Shown: positions 16,091 to 26,201, counted from the first letter of the stretch. The stretch is DNA of 64,000 nucleotides from Streptomyces sp. HSG2 (GCF_016598575.1 NZ_CP066801.1:5188501-5252500), one strand, 5' to 3'. Translations and numbers: made by a program. Notes: a model not told the origin generated them from the sequence alone.

Positions 16091-17746
16091 TCAGCGCCTG
16101 CGGCTGGTGCGCAGTTCCAGCTGATCCCCTTCGAAGCGCGCGCGGAAGCCGCGGTCGTGCGAGACCATGACCACCGCTCCCGGGTACGTCGCGAGCGCTG
16201 CCTGGATGTCCTCGACCAGATCGAGCGCGATGTGGTTGGTGGGCTCGTCGAGGACGAGGAGGTCCGCGGGCCGGGTCACCAGGCGGGCGATCTGCAGTCG
16301 CCGTTGCTGTCCCGCGGACAGCGCGGCAACCGGGACGTGCAGGTCCCCTTCTCGGAACAGCCCCAGGGCCAGGAGCTGTTCGGCGTACTCGTCCGGCAGC
16401 CCGGGCCACCCGGCGGCGAACGCGGCGAGCAGTGGCAGTCGGGTGGAGTGCGCGGGCAGTTCCTGCGCGAGGTAGCCGATCCTGGCGGGGCGGCGTGCCG
16501 TGCCCGCGTCCGGCTCCAGGTCGCCCGCCATGACGCGCAGGAGCGTCGTCTTGCCCGCGCCGTTCTCGCCCGTGACCAGAAGCCGCTGTCCGGGCACGAT
16601 TGCAAGAAGCCCGTCCAGACGCAGCCGCCCGCCGACCCGTACGCCGTCGAACTCAGCGAGGGTGGAGCCCTGGGCGAGGCTGTCTGCCGCCGCCGGCGCC
16701 GTCGTGAAACGAAGCGGTGCCGGCGGCTGTGCCACCGGGTTGCGCCGCAGCTGGGCCAGACGCTCCCGGACGGAGCGCACCTGCCCGCCGAGCTTCGCCT
16801 CGCTGGACCGGCGGTGCTTGCCGAAACCCTGCTTCGGGTCGCGGCCGGTGCCGGCGAGTCGCCTTCCTGCGGCCTCGAGCAGCTCCTCCGTGCGAACCAC
16901 CTCCTCGACCCAGTCCGCGTACCGCTGCTCCGCGCCGCGCCGGGCGGCGGCCTTCGCGGCGCGGTAGCCGGCCCAGCCGTCGCCGTACCGGCGCACCGTG
17001 CGCTCGTCCCCGTCGACCTCGAGAATCGTGGTGGCGATGCGCTCCAGGAAGCCGCGGTCGTGGGTGACGGCGACGACGGTGCCGCGGTGCGCGCGCAGGC
17101 GCTCCTCAAGCCAGCGCACGGCTGCCGCATCGAGGTGGTTGGTCGGCTCGTCGAGGAGCAGCAGTTCGGGAGAGGCGGCCAGTACACAGGCGAGCGCGAG
17201 CCTGGACTGCTCGCCGCCGGACAGCGAGCCGAGCACGCGGTCGCGGGTGATCCGGGCGAGCCCGAGCCCATGCATGGCGGCAGCCACGCGAGCGTCCGCC
17301 TCGTACCCGCCGCGTTCCTCGTACGCGATCAGCAGCTCGCCGTAGGCGGCGAGATCCCCTTCCGTCGCCTCTCCGAGGCGCATCTCCGCCACCCGCAACC
17401 GGCACTCCATGTCGTGCAAGTCAGCGAAGGCGAGGTCGACGGCGTCCTGCACGGTGCAGTCCGCATCGAGGTCAAGCGTCTGGGCCAGGTGGCCGGTGCC
17501 GCCGGCGAAGTTGACGGTGATCTCCCCGGAATCCGGCATCTCGACCGCGGCGAGCAGCCGCAGCAAGGTGGACTTGCCGGAGCCGTTCTCGCCGATGACG
17601 GCGGCCTTCTCGCCCGGACGGACGGTGAAGCAGACCTGGTCGAGGACAATCCGGGTGCCGTAGGACTTGGTGACGTTCTTGACAGACAGCTGCGCCACGG
17701 TAGCGGGGGCGACGGTGGACACGGAGGCATGGGCGCGGTCGCGCAT
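16091..17746 (-). CDS. ABC-F ribosomal-protection type ATPase
   Basis: 551 residues from ATG 17746, chosen because AGGGAAAG lies about 5-12 bases upstream; ATG 17764 has no ribosome site. Two ABC domains and no membrane segments: Walker A GENGSGKST and GENGAGKTT, signatures LSGGEQSRLALA and LSAGQQRRLQIA, Walker B LLLLDEPTNHLD and LLVLDEPTNHIALD, with a charged linker (QRYADWVEEVVRTEELLEAA) between. This is the OleB/CarA/SrmB class that removes macrolides, lincosamides or streptogramins from the ribosome. A leader peptide precedes it. Confidence 0.88.
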   Translation of the reverse strand: MRDRAHASVSTVAPATVAQLSVKNVTKSYGTRIVLDQVCFTVRPGEKAAVIGENGSGKSTLLRLLAAVEMPDSGEITVNFAGGTGHLAQTLDLDADCTVQDAVDLAFADLHDMECRLRVAEMRLGEATEGDLAAYGELLIAYEERGGYEADARVAAAMHGLGLARITRDRVLGSLSGGEQSRLALACVLAASPELLLLDEPTNHLDAAAVRWLEERLRAHRGTVVAVTHDRGFLERIATTILEVDGDERTVRRYGDGWAGYRAAKAAARRGAEQRYADWVEEVVRTEELLEAAGRRLAGTGRDPKQGFGKHRRSSEAKLGGQVRSVRERLAQLRRNPVAQPPAPLRFTTAPAAADSLAQGSTLAEFDGVRVGGRLRLDGLLAIVPGQRLLVTGENGAGKTTLLRVMAGDLEPDAGTARRPARIGYLAQELPAHSTRLPLLAAFAAGWPGLPDEYAEQLLALGLFREGDLHVPVAALSAGQQRRLQIARLVTRPADLLVLDEPTNHIALDLVEDIQAALATYPGAVVMVSHDRGFRARFEGDQLELRTSRRR

Positions 17747-17776
17747 ATGGCTTTCCCTGGGCATACGAAGGGGCTA

Positions 17777-17837
17777 CGGGCAGCAGAAGCGGCGGCGTCG
17801 GCCGTGCCCGGACTCAGACGAAGAAGAGGAAAGCCAT
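17777..17837 (-). promoter_or_regulatory. Leader peptide MAFLFFV and attenuator before the ABC-F gene
   Basis: On the minus strand an ATG at 17837, preceded by GGTGGGGG, opens a seven-codon frame (MAFLFFV) with TGA at 17816-17814. Downstream TGCCCG (17810-17805) can pair with CGGGCA (17782-17777) before the ABC-F start, with GC-rich alternatives between. A short leader peptide plus stem-loops is the established layout for antibiotic-induced ribosome stalling upstream of ABC-F and erm genes. Induction is inferred, not shown. Confidence 0.6.
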
Positions 17838-17905
17838 GCCCCCACCGTAACAAGACGAATCGTCTCGCTTCAATTCGTACCTGCCGCGAAGTCCGTGATC
17901 CTCAA

Positions 17906-17929
17906 CCCCCCTCGCTCATCCGAGGGGGG
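17906..17929 (-). terminator. Hairpin terminator after Tn3 tnpA copy 1
   Basis: CCCCCCTCG (17906-17914) pairs perfectly with CGAGGGGGG (17921-17929) over a six-base loop. It lies 18 bases past the transposase stop and upstream of the ABC-F leader. There is no U tract, as is common in Streptomyces. Confidence 0.7.
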
Positions 17930-17946
17930 TGAGTCTGGGCAGCCCT

Positions 17947-19723
17947 TCATCGGTTCTCCGCGGACGATCGGGCGGCGTCCGCCGGGACGCGGGGGCGGGG
18001 CACCATGAGCCCCAGGTCGAGGCGCTTGTCCATGTCCAGGCGGAAGGTGCCGTACGGGTTGACGTTGGACCAGAACAGCGCGGTCAGGCCCCGCCGGTCC
18101 TCGTCCGAGAGCTTCTTGGCCCAGGCCGGTTCGGCCAGGATCTGCTGGATCAGCAGGGTGTTGACGTGGACGAGCGCGGACTGGAGCAGGTGCAGGGCAA
18201 GCATCGAGGTCTCGGCGTGCTCCTTGTCCGGGCCGGTCAGGGCGCCGTCCTTGCCGTAGTGCAGCACGGTGTTCGCGCTGTTCCAGTTCTCCACGACCTG
18301 GAGGCCGCCGTGAATCTCCCGGCGCAGGCCGGGGCTGGCGAGGTAGTCGCAGGCGAAGACGGTGCGGACGGCGCGGCCGAGTTCTTCGAGCGCGGCGTAC
18401 GTGGGGTGCTTGGGGCCGCCGCGGGTGAAGCGCCGCAGCACCTGCTCCGCCTCCGCCGTTCCCAGGCGGAGCGAGGTCGCGTACTTCACCATCTGGTCGT
18501 ACTGCTGCTCGATCAGCTCCCAGCGGATCGGCCGCGTCAGCGAGGCCCCGAGGGCGGGCCAACCGGGCGGGGCGTCGTCCGGACGGTACAGGCGGATGCT
18601 GCCGATGTTCTTCAGTCGCGGCAGCAGGCGGAAGTTCAGCAGCTCGGTGAACGCGAACCCGACCACCGAGGCGCCGTGCGTGTCGACGTAGTTGGACTCG
18701 ATCTCGGCGTCCGTGCAGTGCCGCAGCACTCCCTCGATCATCGCCGCGACCTCGGACGACGAACAGGACTTGAGCTGGGAGTAGATGCAGACGTTCTTCC
18801 GTTCCACGTGCCAGTAGATCATCACGCCGTTGCCGCCGTACCGGGCGTGGTACTCGGTCATGAAGTTGCTGGACCAGGACCCGAACTTCTTCGAGTCCGA
18901 CGCGCAGGCGTTGCCGCGACCCCACCAGGCAGCATCCCGGGCGGCGAACGTGCCGTTCACCAGCCTGGTCACGGCCGCACGGAGGTTGTCGACGGTGATG
19001 AAGTGCCGGCGCACGTGCCGCAGCGCGGCCTCGCTCTCGCCGTGCTCGCCGGTCGCCACGATCGCGCGGATGCCCATATTCGTGCCCAGCGCGAAGATGG
19101 CGAGCAGGAGGCGGCGCTGGAGGACGTCCCGCTCGATGCGCTCGTACGCGGCGACCGAGGAGAACTCCTCGGTGAAGCCGGTGAGGAAGTCGGAGTTCTT
19201 CAGCACGTCCAGCAGGTCCAGGACGCCCCAGCGGCGTACGACCTCGTCCTTGAGTGCTTGGAGGCCGGTGGGCTCGGCCAGCGGCTCCAGCTTCGGCACG
19301 GTGATCCACGGCTCGCCCTTGCGGGCGGTGACCTTCACCCCGCCCGCCGAGCCGTCCGCGAGCGCGGCCGAGAGCCCGTCCAGGCCCGCAGTCATGCGCT
19401 TCTTCAGGTCCGCGATGAACACCCTCGGGTTCAGCGGCTGGCGGATCGCGGCGTAGTGCACAGCGCGGGTGGCCTCGAAGTCGCCGGGCAGGTCGTCCTC
19501 CGGGTTGCACCACCGCGCGGCGCCCTCGACGTAGATCTCCCGGCGCCGGACCGCGTCCCGCAGCGCCACCAGCACACACAGCTCGTACGGGATGCGCTCG
19601 ACGCGGCCCCTGTCGTCCACGACCGCCTCACGCCAGTCCCTGCGCACCACCCCGTCCATCGGCACCACGTCTGTGGCGTCGTAGAAGCGGGTCTTGCCGT
19701 CGACGCCGGCGTACTTCTCCAGC
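17947..19723 (-). pseudogene. tnpA: Tn3-family transposase, C-terminal part (copy 1)
   Basis: About 590 residues of a roughly 1000-residue Tn3 TnpA remain, starting near LEKYAGVDGKTRFYDATDVV. The DDE residues are present: Asp in CASDSKKFGSW, Asp in YVDTHGASVVGFAF and Glu in VENWNSANTVLHYGKDGA. The 5' side is cut by IS1634 copy 2. Beyond that element the same frame meets a TGA, so the N-terminal part was probably already lost. Related to tnpA copy 2 (34353-44080). Confidence 0.88.
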
Positions 19724-21705
19724 CCCGGGTTCGACGTAATTCGGCAGTCTGGAGAGGCGAATCTGGGGCCTGACCTGGGTGGACATGCGTGTGTCCGCCT
19801 GGAGGGCGTGTCTCTAGGCGGTGGTGTTCTCGCTGGTCAGCGAGGTGTGGGCTGAAGTGAGACGACCTGCTTGGGGGCGGGGATGTCCAGCTTCGCGAGT
19901 AGGTCGCGCTGAGGCTTGGTCAGGGTGGTGACCTGCTGGAACGTGCCGGTGCGGCCGGTGAAGGTGCCCAGATGGAGGCGGTCGAGTTCGCGTCGGATGT
20001 GCGGCCAGGTCTTGCCGGTGGTGGTCTCGGTGATCCGGATGAGGAGGAGGGCGAGCCAGCAGAGGATGACGTGGGCTCGGATGCGTTCTTCGAGGCGGTG
20101 GTAGACGGGCCGCAGGTCGATGATCTGCTTCATGTCGCGCCAGCCGCGCTCGACTTCGAGCAGTTGCTTGTAGCCCAGCGCGATGTCCTCGGCGCTCAGG
20201 TGGGGGTCCGAGCAGCGCAGGAGGTACTTCCCGTCGAGGTTCTCCTCCGCCTTGATCTTCGCCTGGTCGACGCGGAGCTTGCCGGCCGGGGTAGCGCGAA
20301 GGTAGCGGTTCAGGCCGGGCTTGTCGGCGATCTTCCCGCGTAGTTCACCCCGCTTGAAGTCGCTGAGCTTGTCGGTGTCGGCGATCAAGCCGGCCAGCTG
20401 GGCGACGAGTTGTTCGCGCATGTGCCGGTCACGCTCGGCCGCTTCAGGGTTGTGGCAGATGACGAACCGGTCGGTGTCGGATATCCGCACCTCCTTGACG
20501 CGCATGTTCTCGCCGACGTCCTGGTAGCGGCCCTGGCGGGACAGGGCGGCCTGCACCTCGGGACTTCCGGAGCGGAGCTTCTCGCCGATGATGTAGGCGT
20601 GGTCGCCCTTGCGCAGGTAGCGGCGGTTGGCGGCGGAGGAGAAACCGCGGTCTGCCACCCACACGATCTTGGACAGGGTCCAGTCCCGCATCTCGTCCTT
20701 GACCTGCCGGATCAGCGTCTGGTCGGAGGTGTTGCCCGGCCAGCACCAGCAGCGGACCGGGATGCCGTCCCTGGTGACGGCCATGCCGATCACGATCTGC
20801 GGCAGGTCGTCGCGGGAGTCCTTCGACTTGCCGTAGGTCCGAAACCCGGCCTGCCTGGCCTCGTTGTCGTCCACATCGTCGGCGTCCAGGCGCCGGCCCG
20901 CGCGTTGCGGGCGGGGGGGTCGGGCTCCTCCAGTTCGAAGTAGGTGCTGGTGGTATCGAAGAACAGCAGGTCGACCTCCAGGTTCAGCAGGTTCGCGACC
21001 TCGTCGAACACCTGCTTCTCCAAGTCGTCCTGCACCTCGTGCAGCCAGTCCATCGCCCGGTAGCAGGGCTGTTCGCCGGTCTCGGCCAGGCCGTCGATGT
21101 GCACGTCGTTCGTGATCCACTCCGCCGCCGCGAGCTTCGACGACGGGGCCAGCGCCCGGTTGGCGACCAGGGCGAACAGCACCCGCTCGGTCGCGGTCAT
21201 GTCCCGGCGCCGGCCTCGCTTGGGCTGCCCGACCCGGCCCACGATCTGGTCGATCCGCAGCCGGCGCCACAGCTGGTCGAGCACATAGGCGCCGCCGAAC
21301 GGCACCGAGGAGACGAACTCCAGGTCCGACGCCGCGGTTGCGGCCAGCGCGTCGCCCGGCTCCAGCAGCTTCGATAGAGACATGACCAGACGCCTGACCG
21401 CCTCGCGGTCCAGGTCGTCCTCGCGGCCGAAGGTGAACAGCACCTTCGGCACCGCCCGCCCCTTCACCGGATCCCACTCGTTGTGGGCCAGATGCAGGTA
21501 CCGGACCGTGCCGGACTTGTTCTCCCGCTTCGTCGTCCTCACGTACATGGATCCAGACGATAGGCCGAAGTAGCAGGCCAACACAGGTGAATCAAGAAAG
21601 TCGTGTCTCTAGGCCATTCCAGCCGTTTGCGCCGTCCGCGCCCCGATGACCTGCACCTTCAGCCCGCAAGAGCCTCCAGGACCCTCGAATTACGTCGAAC
21701 CCAGG
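19724..21705 (-). mobile_element. IS1634-like element, copy 2 (1982 bp)
   Basis: Ends CCCGGGTTCGACGTAATTCG (from 19724) and the complement of CCTGGGTTCGACGTAATTCG (to 21705), flanked by a perfect 5-bp duplication CCAGC (19719-19723 and 21706-21710). It is four bases shorter than copy 3 because of small deletions near 20900. Confidence 0.92.
19837..21548 (-). pseudogene. tnpA: IS1634-family transposase, copy 2, frameshifted
   Basis: Identical to copy 3 over most of its length, but around 20895-20935 several bases are missing relative to copy 3 (GC-rich run encoding EEPDEPLARNDAGRRL), so the N-terminal half runs out of frame just after the first catalytic Asp (FFDTTSTYFELEEPD). The second half (DADDVDDNEARQAGF onward) is open to the normal end LQPTPR. 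Confidence 0.85.
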
Positions 21706-21785
21706 CCAGCTGGCTGTGTCACTTTGTGAGGGAGTCATTTGGAGGCGGTTCCGGGAGTCGCCTCGTATGGCTCAGCAAGATCGAT

Positions 21786-21810
21786 GTCAGTGAGTTTTGA
21801 TGTCACTGAC
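21786..21810. terminator. Hairpin at the IS1182 insertion point
   Basis: GTCAGTGA (21786-21793) pairs with TCACTGAC (21803-21810) over a nine-base loop. The IS1182 element begins at the next base. It could be an old terminator; what it terminated is unclear. Confidence 0.45.
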
Positions 21811-23686
21811 GACTCTGTTGCGCATTTTGGCTGGTGCTACGCGGCGAGTTGGTAGACGAGGCGGGACAGGCGGCTTGTCCAGGATCGTCTGGTGCGGTGG
21901 GGCTGGCGGCTGGCCCAGTGGGCGTCGAGCCGGATGATGTTGATCGCGGTGGCGGAGAAGGCGTGTTGGAGGGTGACCTTGGGCAGGCCGCGGTAGCGGG
22001 CCCGGCGCATCCCGGTGACGTCGAGGGCCTGGTTGATGGTGCCCTCGACACCTGCACGCAGGGCGTACTTGGCCTGCCAGGTGTCGCTCTTCTGCTCGGC
22101 GCGGGCGGCGGTGACGTGCTCGTGGACCTCGGGGGCCGCAGGGTGAGCATGCGATTGCCGCGGACGGCAGCGGTGCACCGCTCGCGGGAGGGGCAGGGGC
22201 GGCAGTCACCGCCGGCGAAGGCGATCACGATGGCGTCGCGGCCGTGCTGTTGCACGGGATACCAGCCGGTGCTGGTGCTGCCCTCGGGGCAGGTCACCTG
22301 GCGGGTGTTCCAGTCGATCCGGAACGCGGCCTTGTCGAAGCCCTCGGCCTCCCGTGCCTGGCGGGAGTGGTCGCCGAGGAGCGGGGTGATCATGGTGATG
22401 CCGTCGCGGGCCGCGTCGGTGACGAGGTCGGCGGAGGGGTAGCCGGAGTCGAGGTAGTGCTCGCCCGGCTTGACCTGGCGTTCGGCCAGGCGGTGCTGGA
22501 TGGCGGCGGTGGCAGTCACGTCCGGCGCGGTCGAGGCGGTGGTGGCCACGTCCGTGATCAGGTGCGGGGCGCCGGCCGCGGCGGGAGCGGTGCCGTCAGT
22601 GCCGCCCGCACCGTCAGTGCCGTTGTCGTTGTCGCAGGTCTCGGTGAGGTGGACCTTGTAGCCGCACCAGAACAGCTCGTCTCCCTTCGCCGACCAGCGG
22701 GCATCCGCGTCGTAGGGCGAGGCGAGCCGCAGTTGTCCGGGCGGGACGCCGTCACTGTCGGCCTCCCGCTTCCTGACCACCTCCCGTCCCCGGGCGTTGC
22801 AGGTGACGTGGTAGGTCTGCACGAAGATCCGCCGCAGCAACTCCACCGGCTCCACTTCGCGCAGCCAAGCGGGGGCATCCGGCTCGCGCACGGCGCGCAG
22901 CAGCACGAGCGCGTCCTGCCCGTAGACCTCGGCGAGCCGGTCCCGCCTGGTCTTCGACGACGGCAGCCGCCAGGAATCCACGCGGGCCGCATACCGCAGC
23001 TCCCACTCGGCGATCCGCTCAGCCCCGAACCGGCCCGCCAGCCAGGACGGCGCCGCACCGGCCAGCGCCTCCAGCACCGCGCGCACGCTCTCCCCGGCCA
23101 GCTCCAGACGGTTCAGGTCCCGCACCGCACTGATCACGTGCGTGGAGTCCGTGCGCTGTTTCCCGCCCGCGCCGACCAGGCCCTTGCCGCGGCAGTGCTC
23201 CAGCAGCCGGTCGAAGACCAAGCGCTCCATGCCGTGCTCGACCAGCCGAGCCCGGAACCTCGCCAGCACCGTGAAGTCGAAACCGGTGTCGGTCAACTCC
23301 AGTCCCAGCGCGTACTTCCACGACAGGCGCTCACGCACCGCCTCCGCGGCCTGCCGGTCGGTCAGGTTCTCCGCGAACTGCAACACCGTGACCAGCGCCA
23401 GCATCCCCGGCGACAATCCCGCCGGCCCGCGCGCACCGAACGCCTCCGCGAACGGCTCGTCCGCGAACACCCCCGCCAACTCCTCCCGAACCCGCATCGC
23501 CAGCGAGCCGTCCGGGAACACCACCGCGGCCACCGCCGCCGTCAACTCCGGAACCTCTGGTAACCCCTGCGGCCGCATCGACACCGAGCACCGTCCTCCC
23601 CGGGCCCCGCAACAACCCGGCAGGACCCAACGGAACGATCATCCCCGACCCGACGAGCACCCCGCAGCAAAATGCGCAACAGAGTC
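21811..23686 (-). mobile_element. IS1182-family element (1876 bp)
   Basis: Perfect 19-bp terminal repeats GACTCTGTTGCGCATTTTG (21811-21829) and complement (23668-23686). ACTGAC is found on both sides (21805-21810 and 23687-23692), consistent with a 6-bp duplication. The left copy is one arm of a hairpin, in line with a known preference of this family for palindromes. Confidence 0.85.
21837..23584 (-). pseudogene. tnpA: IS1182-family transposase, frameshifted
   Basis: The start MRPQGLPEVPELTAAVAAV and LSPGMLALVTVLQFAENLTDRQAAEAVRERL are typical IS1182. RTDSTHVISAVR holds a catalytic Asp; a cysteine cluster CRPCPSRERC follows. Near 22140, in a run of C residues, the frame shifts after MLTLRP: the rest, EVHEHVTAARAEQKSDTWQA and KYALRAGVEGTINQAL (catalytic Glu), continues in another frame to a stop at 21837. 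Confidence 0.85.
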
Positions 23687-23775
23687 ACTGACCCGCCGTG
23701 GAAGACGGGCGAGACACGTGTTCGTCGCCAGCGAAGACGGTCGTGGCCCATAGCCGCCGCTGCCAGGGTGTGCTC

Positions 23776-24303
23776 ATGAATACGACACCGGATGGACGGC
23801 CGATCCCGCCCGCGCATGCCGACGAGCGCACCATGCTGGAAGCATGGCTGGACTTTCACCGTGCGACTCTCGCCCTGAAGTGTTCGGGCCTCAAAGATGA
23901 TCAATTACGGCTTGCTGCGGCGTCACCGTCGTCGATGACGCTGCTCGGTCTCGTTCAGCACATGGCCGAGGTGGAGCGCAACTGGTTCCAGCGTGTGTTC
24001 GCAGGTCTGACCGTGTCGCCAGTCTTCGGGGAGGGCAACTTCGACGGCTTCGCCCTTCAGCCGGAACGAGGACTCGACGAGGCGATGGCTGCCTGGCAAG
24101 GGGAGGTCGCCCGAGGTCGTGAGCTGATCGCTGACGCATCGCTGGATGACTCCGGCCAACTGTCCGAGCAGGAAGCGGGTCACGTCGGCGATCAGGGAGT
24201 CTCCCTGCGCTGGATATTGGTGCACATGATCGAGGAATACGCACGTCACAACGGTCATGCTGATCTCATCCGCGAGCAGGTCGACGGAGTCACCGGCGCG
24301 TGA
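23776..24303 (+). CDS. DinB-family (DUF664) protein
   Basis: 175 residues, complete. The four-helix DinB fold is indicated by MLEAWLDFHRATLALKCSGL, LVQHMAEVERNWFQRVF, and the C-terminal LRWILVHMIEEYARHNGHAD, which supply the usual three metal-binding histidines (H in LVQHMAEVE, H in VHMIEEYARH, and the last H). Members are metal-dependent enzymes, some of them thiol transferases using mycothiol; no substrate can be assigned. It is followed at once by a strong terminator. Confidence 0.82.
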   Translation: MNTTPDGRPIPPAHADERTMLEAWLDFHRATLALKCSGLKDDQLRLAAASPSSMTLLGLVQHMAEVERNWFQRVFAGLTVSPVFGEGNFDGFALQPERGLDEAMAAWQGEVARGRELIADASLDDSGQLSEQEAGHVGDQGVSLRWILVHMIEEYARHNGHADLIREQVDGVTGA

Positions 24304-24306
24304 GAC

Positions 24307-24339
24307 GTGCTGGCGCGGTTGAAGCGACCGCGCCAGCAC
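24307..24339 (+). terminator. Terminator of the DinB gene
   Basis: GTGCTGGCGCGGT (24307-24319) and ACCGCGCCAGCAC (24327-24339) form a perfect 13-bp stem with a seven-base loop, starting three bases after the DinB stop. Confidence 0.85.
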
Positions 24340-24352
24340 CCGGCAGCCCCTC

Positions 24353-24485
24353 TCAGCCGGCGGCGGCCTGCTCGGCCAGGGCTTTGGTGTGGGCGAGGCG
24401 GTAGGACTCGGTGCCGGTCTGGATGATCGCGCCGTTGAAGGTGAGACGGTCGACGATGGCAGCGCAGAGCCGGGGATCGGTGAAG
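24353..24485 (-). pseudogene. istB: C-terminal scrap of IstB (IS21 family helper)
   Basis: On the minus strand the frame reads FTDPRLCAAIVDRLTFNGAI, then GTESYRLAHTKALAEQ, to a TGA at 24355-24353. This matches the end of IS21-type IstB ATPases (DRL, I, G-SYR). It is cut by IS3 copy B; no istA is seen. Confidence 0.72.
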
Positions 24486-24514
24486 GGGCCTTGACCCCGA
24501 ATCCTGGACACGGG

Positions 24515-25414
24515 CTATGCGGCTTGAGCCAGCGTAGTTGATGTTGCGGCGAGTGCCGTCTCGTAGGCGATCGGGCTGCGTTGTCCGAGTCGTGAGTGGC
24601 GGCGTCGGGTGTTGTAGCGGTTCAGCCATCGGAAGGCGTCGAGCCGGGCTTCGCGCTCGCTGGACCAGCTCTTGCGGCCTTGGAGGGTTTCCCGCTTGAA
24701 CGTCGCGTTGAAGGACTCGGCCAGCGCGTTGTCCGCCGAGCTGCCGACCGCGCTCATGGACTGGCGGACACCGGCCTTCGCGCAGGCGTGGGCGAAGGCC
24801 CGACTGGTGTATTGCGCCCCGTGGTCGCTGTGCATGACGGCCCCCGCGAGGCTGCCGCGGGTCCGTATCGCCGCGTCCAGGGCATCGGTGACGAGCTCGG
24901 TCCGCATGTGATCGGCCAGCGCCCATCCGGCCAGGCGGCGCGAGGCGAGGTCGATGACCGTGGCGAGATAGAGGAACTTCCCACCGTCCAGCGGGAGATA
25001 CGTAATATCGCCGGCATACCTGGTGTTCGGCTCCGTGGCGGTGAAGTCCCGGCCGATCAGGTCGGGCGCCTTCGCGGCGGCCGGGTCCGGGACCGTGGTG
25101 CGGTGTCTGCGGCGCAGGCGCGTCCCGGCGATACCGGCAGTGCGCATGAGGCGGGCGACGCGCTTGTGGTTGACGCGCTCACCGTCCTCGCGGAGCTCGG
25201 CGGTGATCCTGGGGACACCGTAGGTGCCTTCCGACTCCCGGTGGACGGTTTGGATCCGTGCGGCGAGCTGGGCGTCGGCCGCCCGGCGGGCCGCCCGGTC
25301 CGGTGCGGTCCGGCGCCAGTAGTAGAAGCTGGAGCGGGCGATGCCCAGGACCTGGCACAACCGCTTCACGCCGTATCGGCGCTGGTGGTCGCAGACGAAC
25401 TGGAAGCGGTTCAC
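24515..25414 (-). CDS. IS3-type OrfB transposase, copy B
   Basis: 299 residues, intact, with the same DDE set as copy A (YAGDITYLP, MHSDHGAQYTS, NALAESFNATF). It differs from copy A by a few residues (ESEG for ESDG, PLDGG for PLEGG). GTG start overlapping the OrfA stop. Confidence 0.9.
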   Translation of the reverse strand: MNRFQFVCDHQRRYGVKRLCQVLGIARSSFYYWRRTAPDRAARRAADAQLAARIQTVHRESEGTYGVPRITAELREDGERVNHKRVARLMRTAGIAGTRLRRRHRTTVPDPAAAKAPDLIGRDFTATEPNTRYAGDITYLPLDGGKFLYLATVIDLASRRLAGWALADHMRTELVTDALDAAIRTRGSLAGAVMHSDHGAQYTSRAFAHACAKAGVRQSMSAVGSSADNALAESFNATFKRETLQGRKSWSSEREARLDAFRWLNRYNTRRRHSRLGQRSPIAYETALAATSTTLAQAA

Positions 25415-25710
25415 CAGCGCGTCTCCCCGGCGAAATACTTCGCGGCCTTCCGCAGGAGCTCGCGTTCCTCCTCCAGCTCGCGGATCTTCTTCCGCGCGGC
25501 GGCGAGCTCTGCCTGAAGCGAAGACTCCGGCACCGCCGGACCCTCCGGGCGGCGGCCACGGGGACGGGCGGCACCGGCCGCCCGGATCCAGTTCCTCAGC
25601 GTCTCCGGGTTGACCCCCAGATCAGCGGCGACCGACTTGATCGTCGCCCCGGGCCGCGACTCGTACAGCGCGACCGCGTCCGCCTTGAACTCAGGCGGGT
25701 AGTGCTTCAT
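25411..25710 (-). CDS. IS3-type OrfA, copy B
   Basis: 99 residues from ATG 25710, the same helix-turn-helix and zipper protein as copy A with one difference (VPESSL for VPEPSL). Confidence 0.88.
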   Translation of the reverse strand: MKHYPPEFKADAVALYESRPGATIKSVAADLGVNPETLRNWIRAAGAARPRGRRPEGPAVPESSLQAELAAARKKIRELEEERELLRKAAKYFAGETRW

Positions 25711-25785
25711 GACCACGGGACATCCGTTCTCCTGGACCTTCAAGATCCAAGTGTCTCGGGTGTCCAGGATCCGGGGTCAAGGCCC

Positions 25786-25989
25786 GACCTGGACGGCTGG
25801 ACGCTCCACCGGCTCCGCCACAGTTCCCTCACCCACGACGCCGAGGGCGGCACCTCTACCCCGATGCTGCTGGCCCGCTCCCGCCACGCCTCCGTCCGCT
25901 CCCTGGAGCGGTACGCCCGTCCCGGCGTCGACGCGGTCGCCCGGCACGTCGCGGAGCGCGACCCTGCCGCACGTCGCCGGAACCGGTAG
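25786..25989 (+). pseudogene. C-terminal scrap of a phage-type integrase
   Basis: The frame leaving IS3 copy B reads WTLHRLRHSSLTHDAEGGTS then ARHASVRSLERYARPGVDAV. HRLRHSSLTH is the catalytic H-x-x-R box and SLERYARP contains the nucleophilic Tyr. The first three quarters of the gene are gone. Confidence 0.78.
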
Positions 25990-26201
25990 CGGGCGCGGCC
26001 CTACCTTGCACCGTGGGTCAGAGATAGGAGACCGGGGCCGTGATGGCAGACGGGGAGGTATTGCCAGTTCCAACTGCGGGTTCCGCTTCGCGAGCTGAGG
26101 GCCCTTCGGTCCCGGAAGACGGCGGCCTGCGCCCACTGCGCGACCCGGTCGCCGCCGGGCTTGACGACGAGGACGGCGCGAGGACTGACGAGGCCTTTTG
26201 C
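25990..26201. other. Non-coding stretch between integrase scrap and cat
   Basis: No gene, tRNA or obvious attachment repeat was recognised here. Confidence 0.4.

Larger units (their letters stand above)
24486..25785 (-). mobile_element. IS3-family element type a, copy B (1300 bp)
   Basis: Same ends and genes as copy A, in reverse orientation. The flanks AAG (left) and GAC (right) do not form a duplication, so the two sides probably derive from different insertions joined by recombination or deletion. It separates IstB debris from integrase debris. Confidence 0.9.

Noticed and set aside
17880..17946. A Tn3 38-bp terminal repeat beginning with the GGGGGG run after tnpA copy 1
   Set aside because: The run is one arm of a perfect terminator hairpin, and I found no matching second end or the usual inner TAAG.
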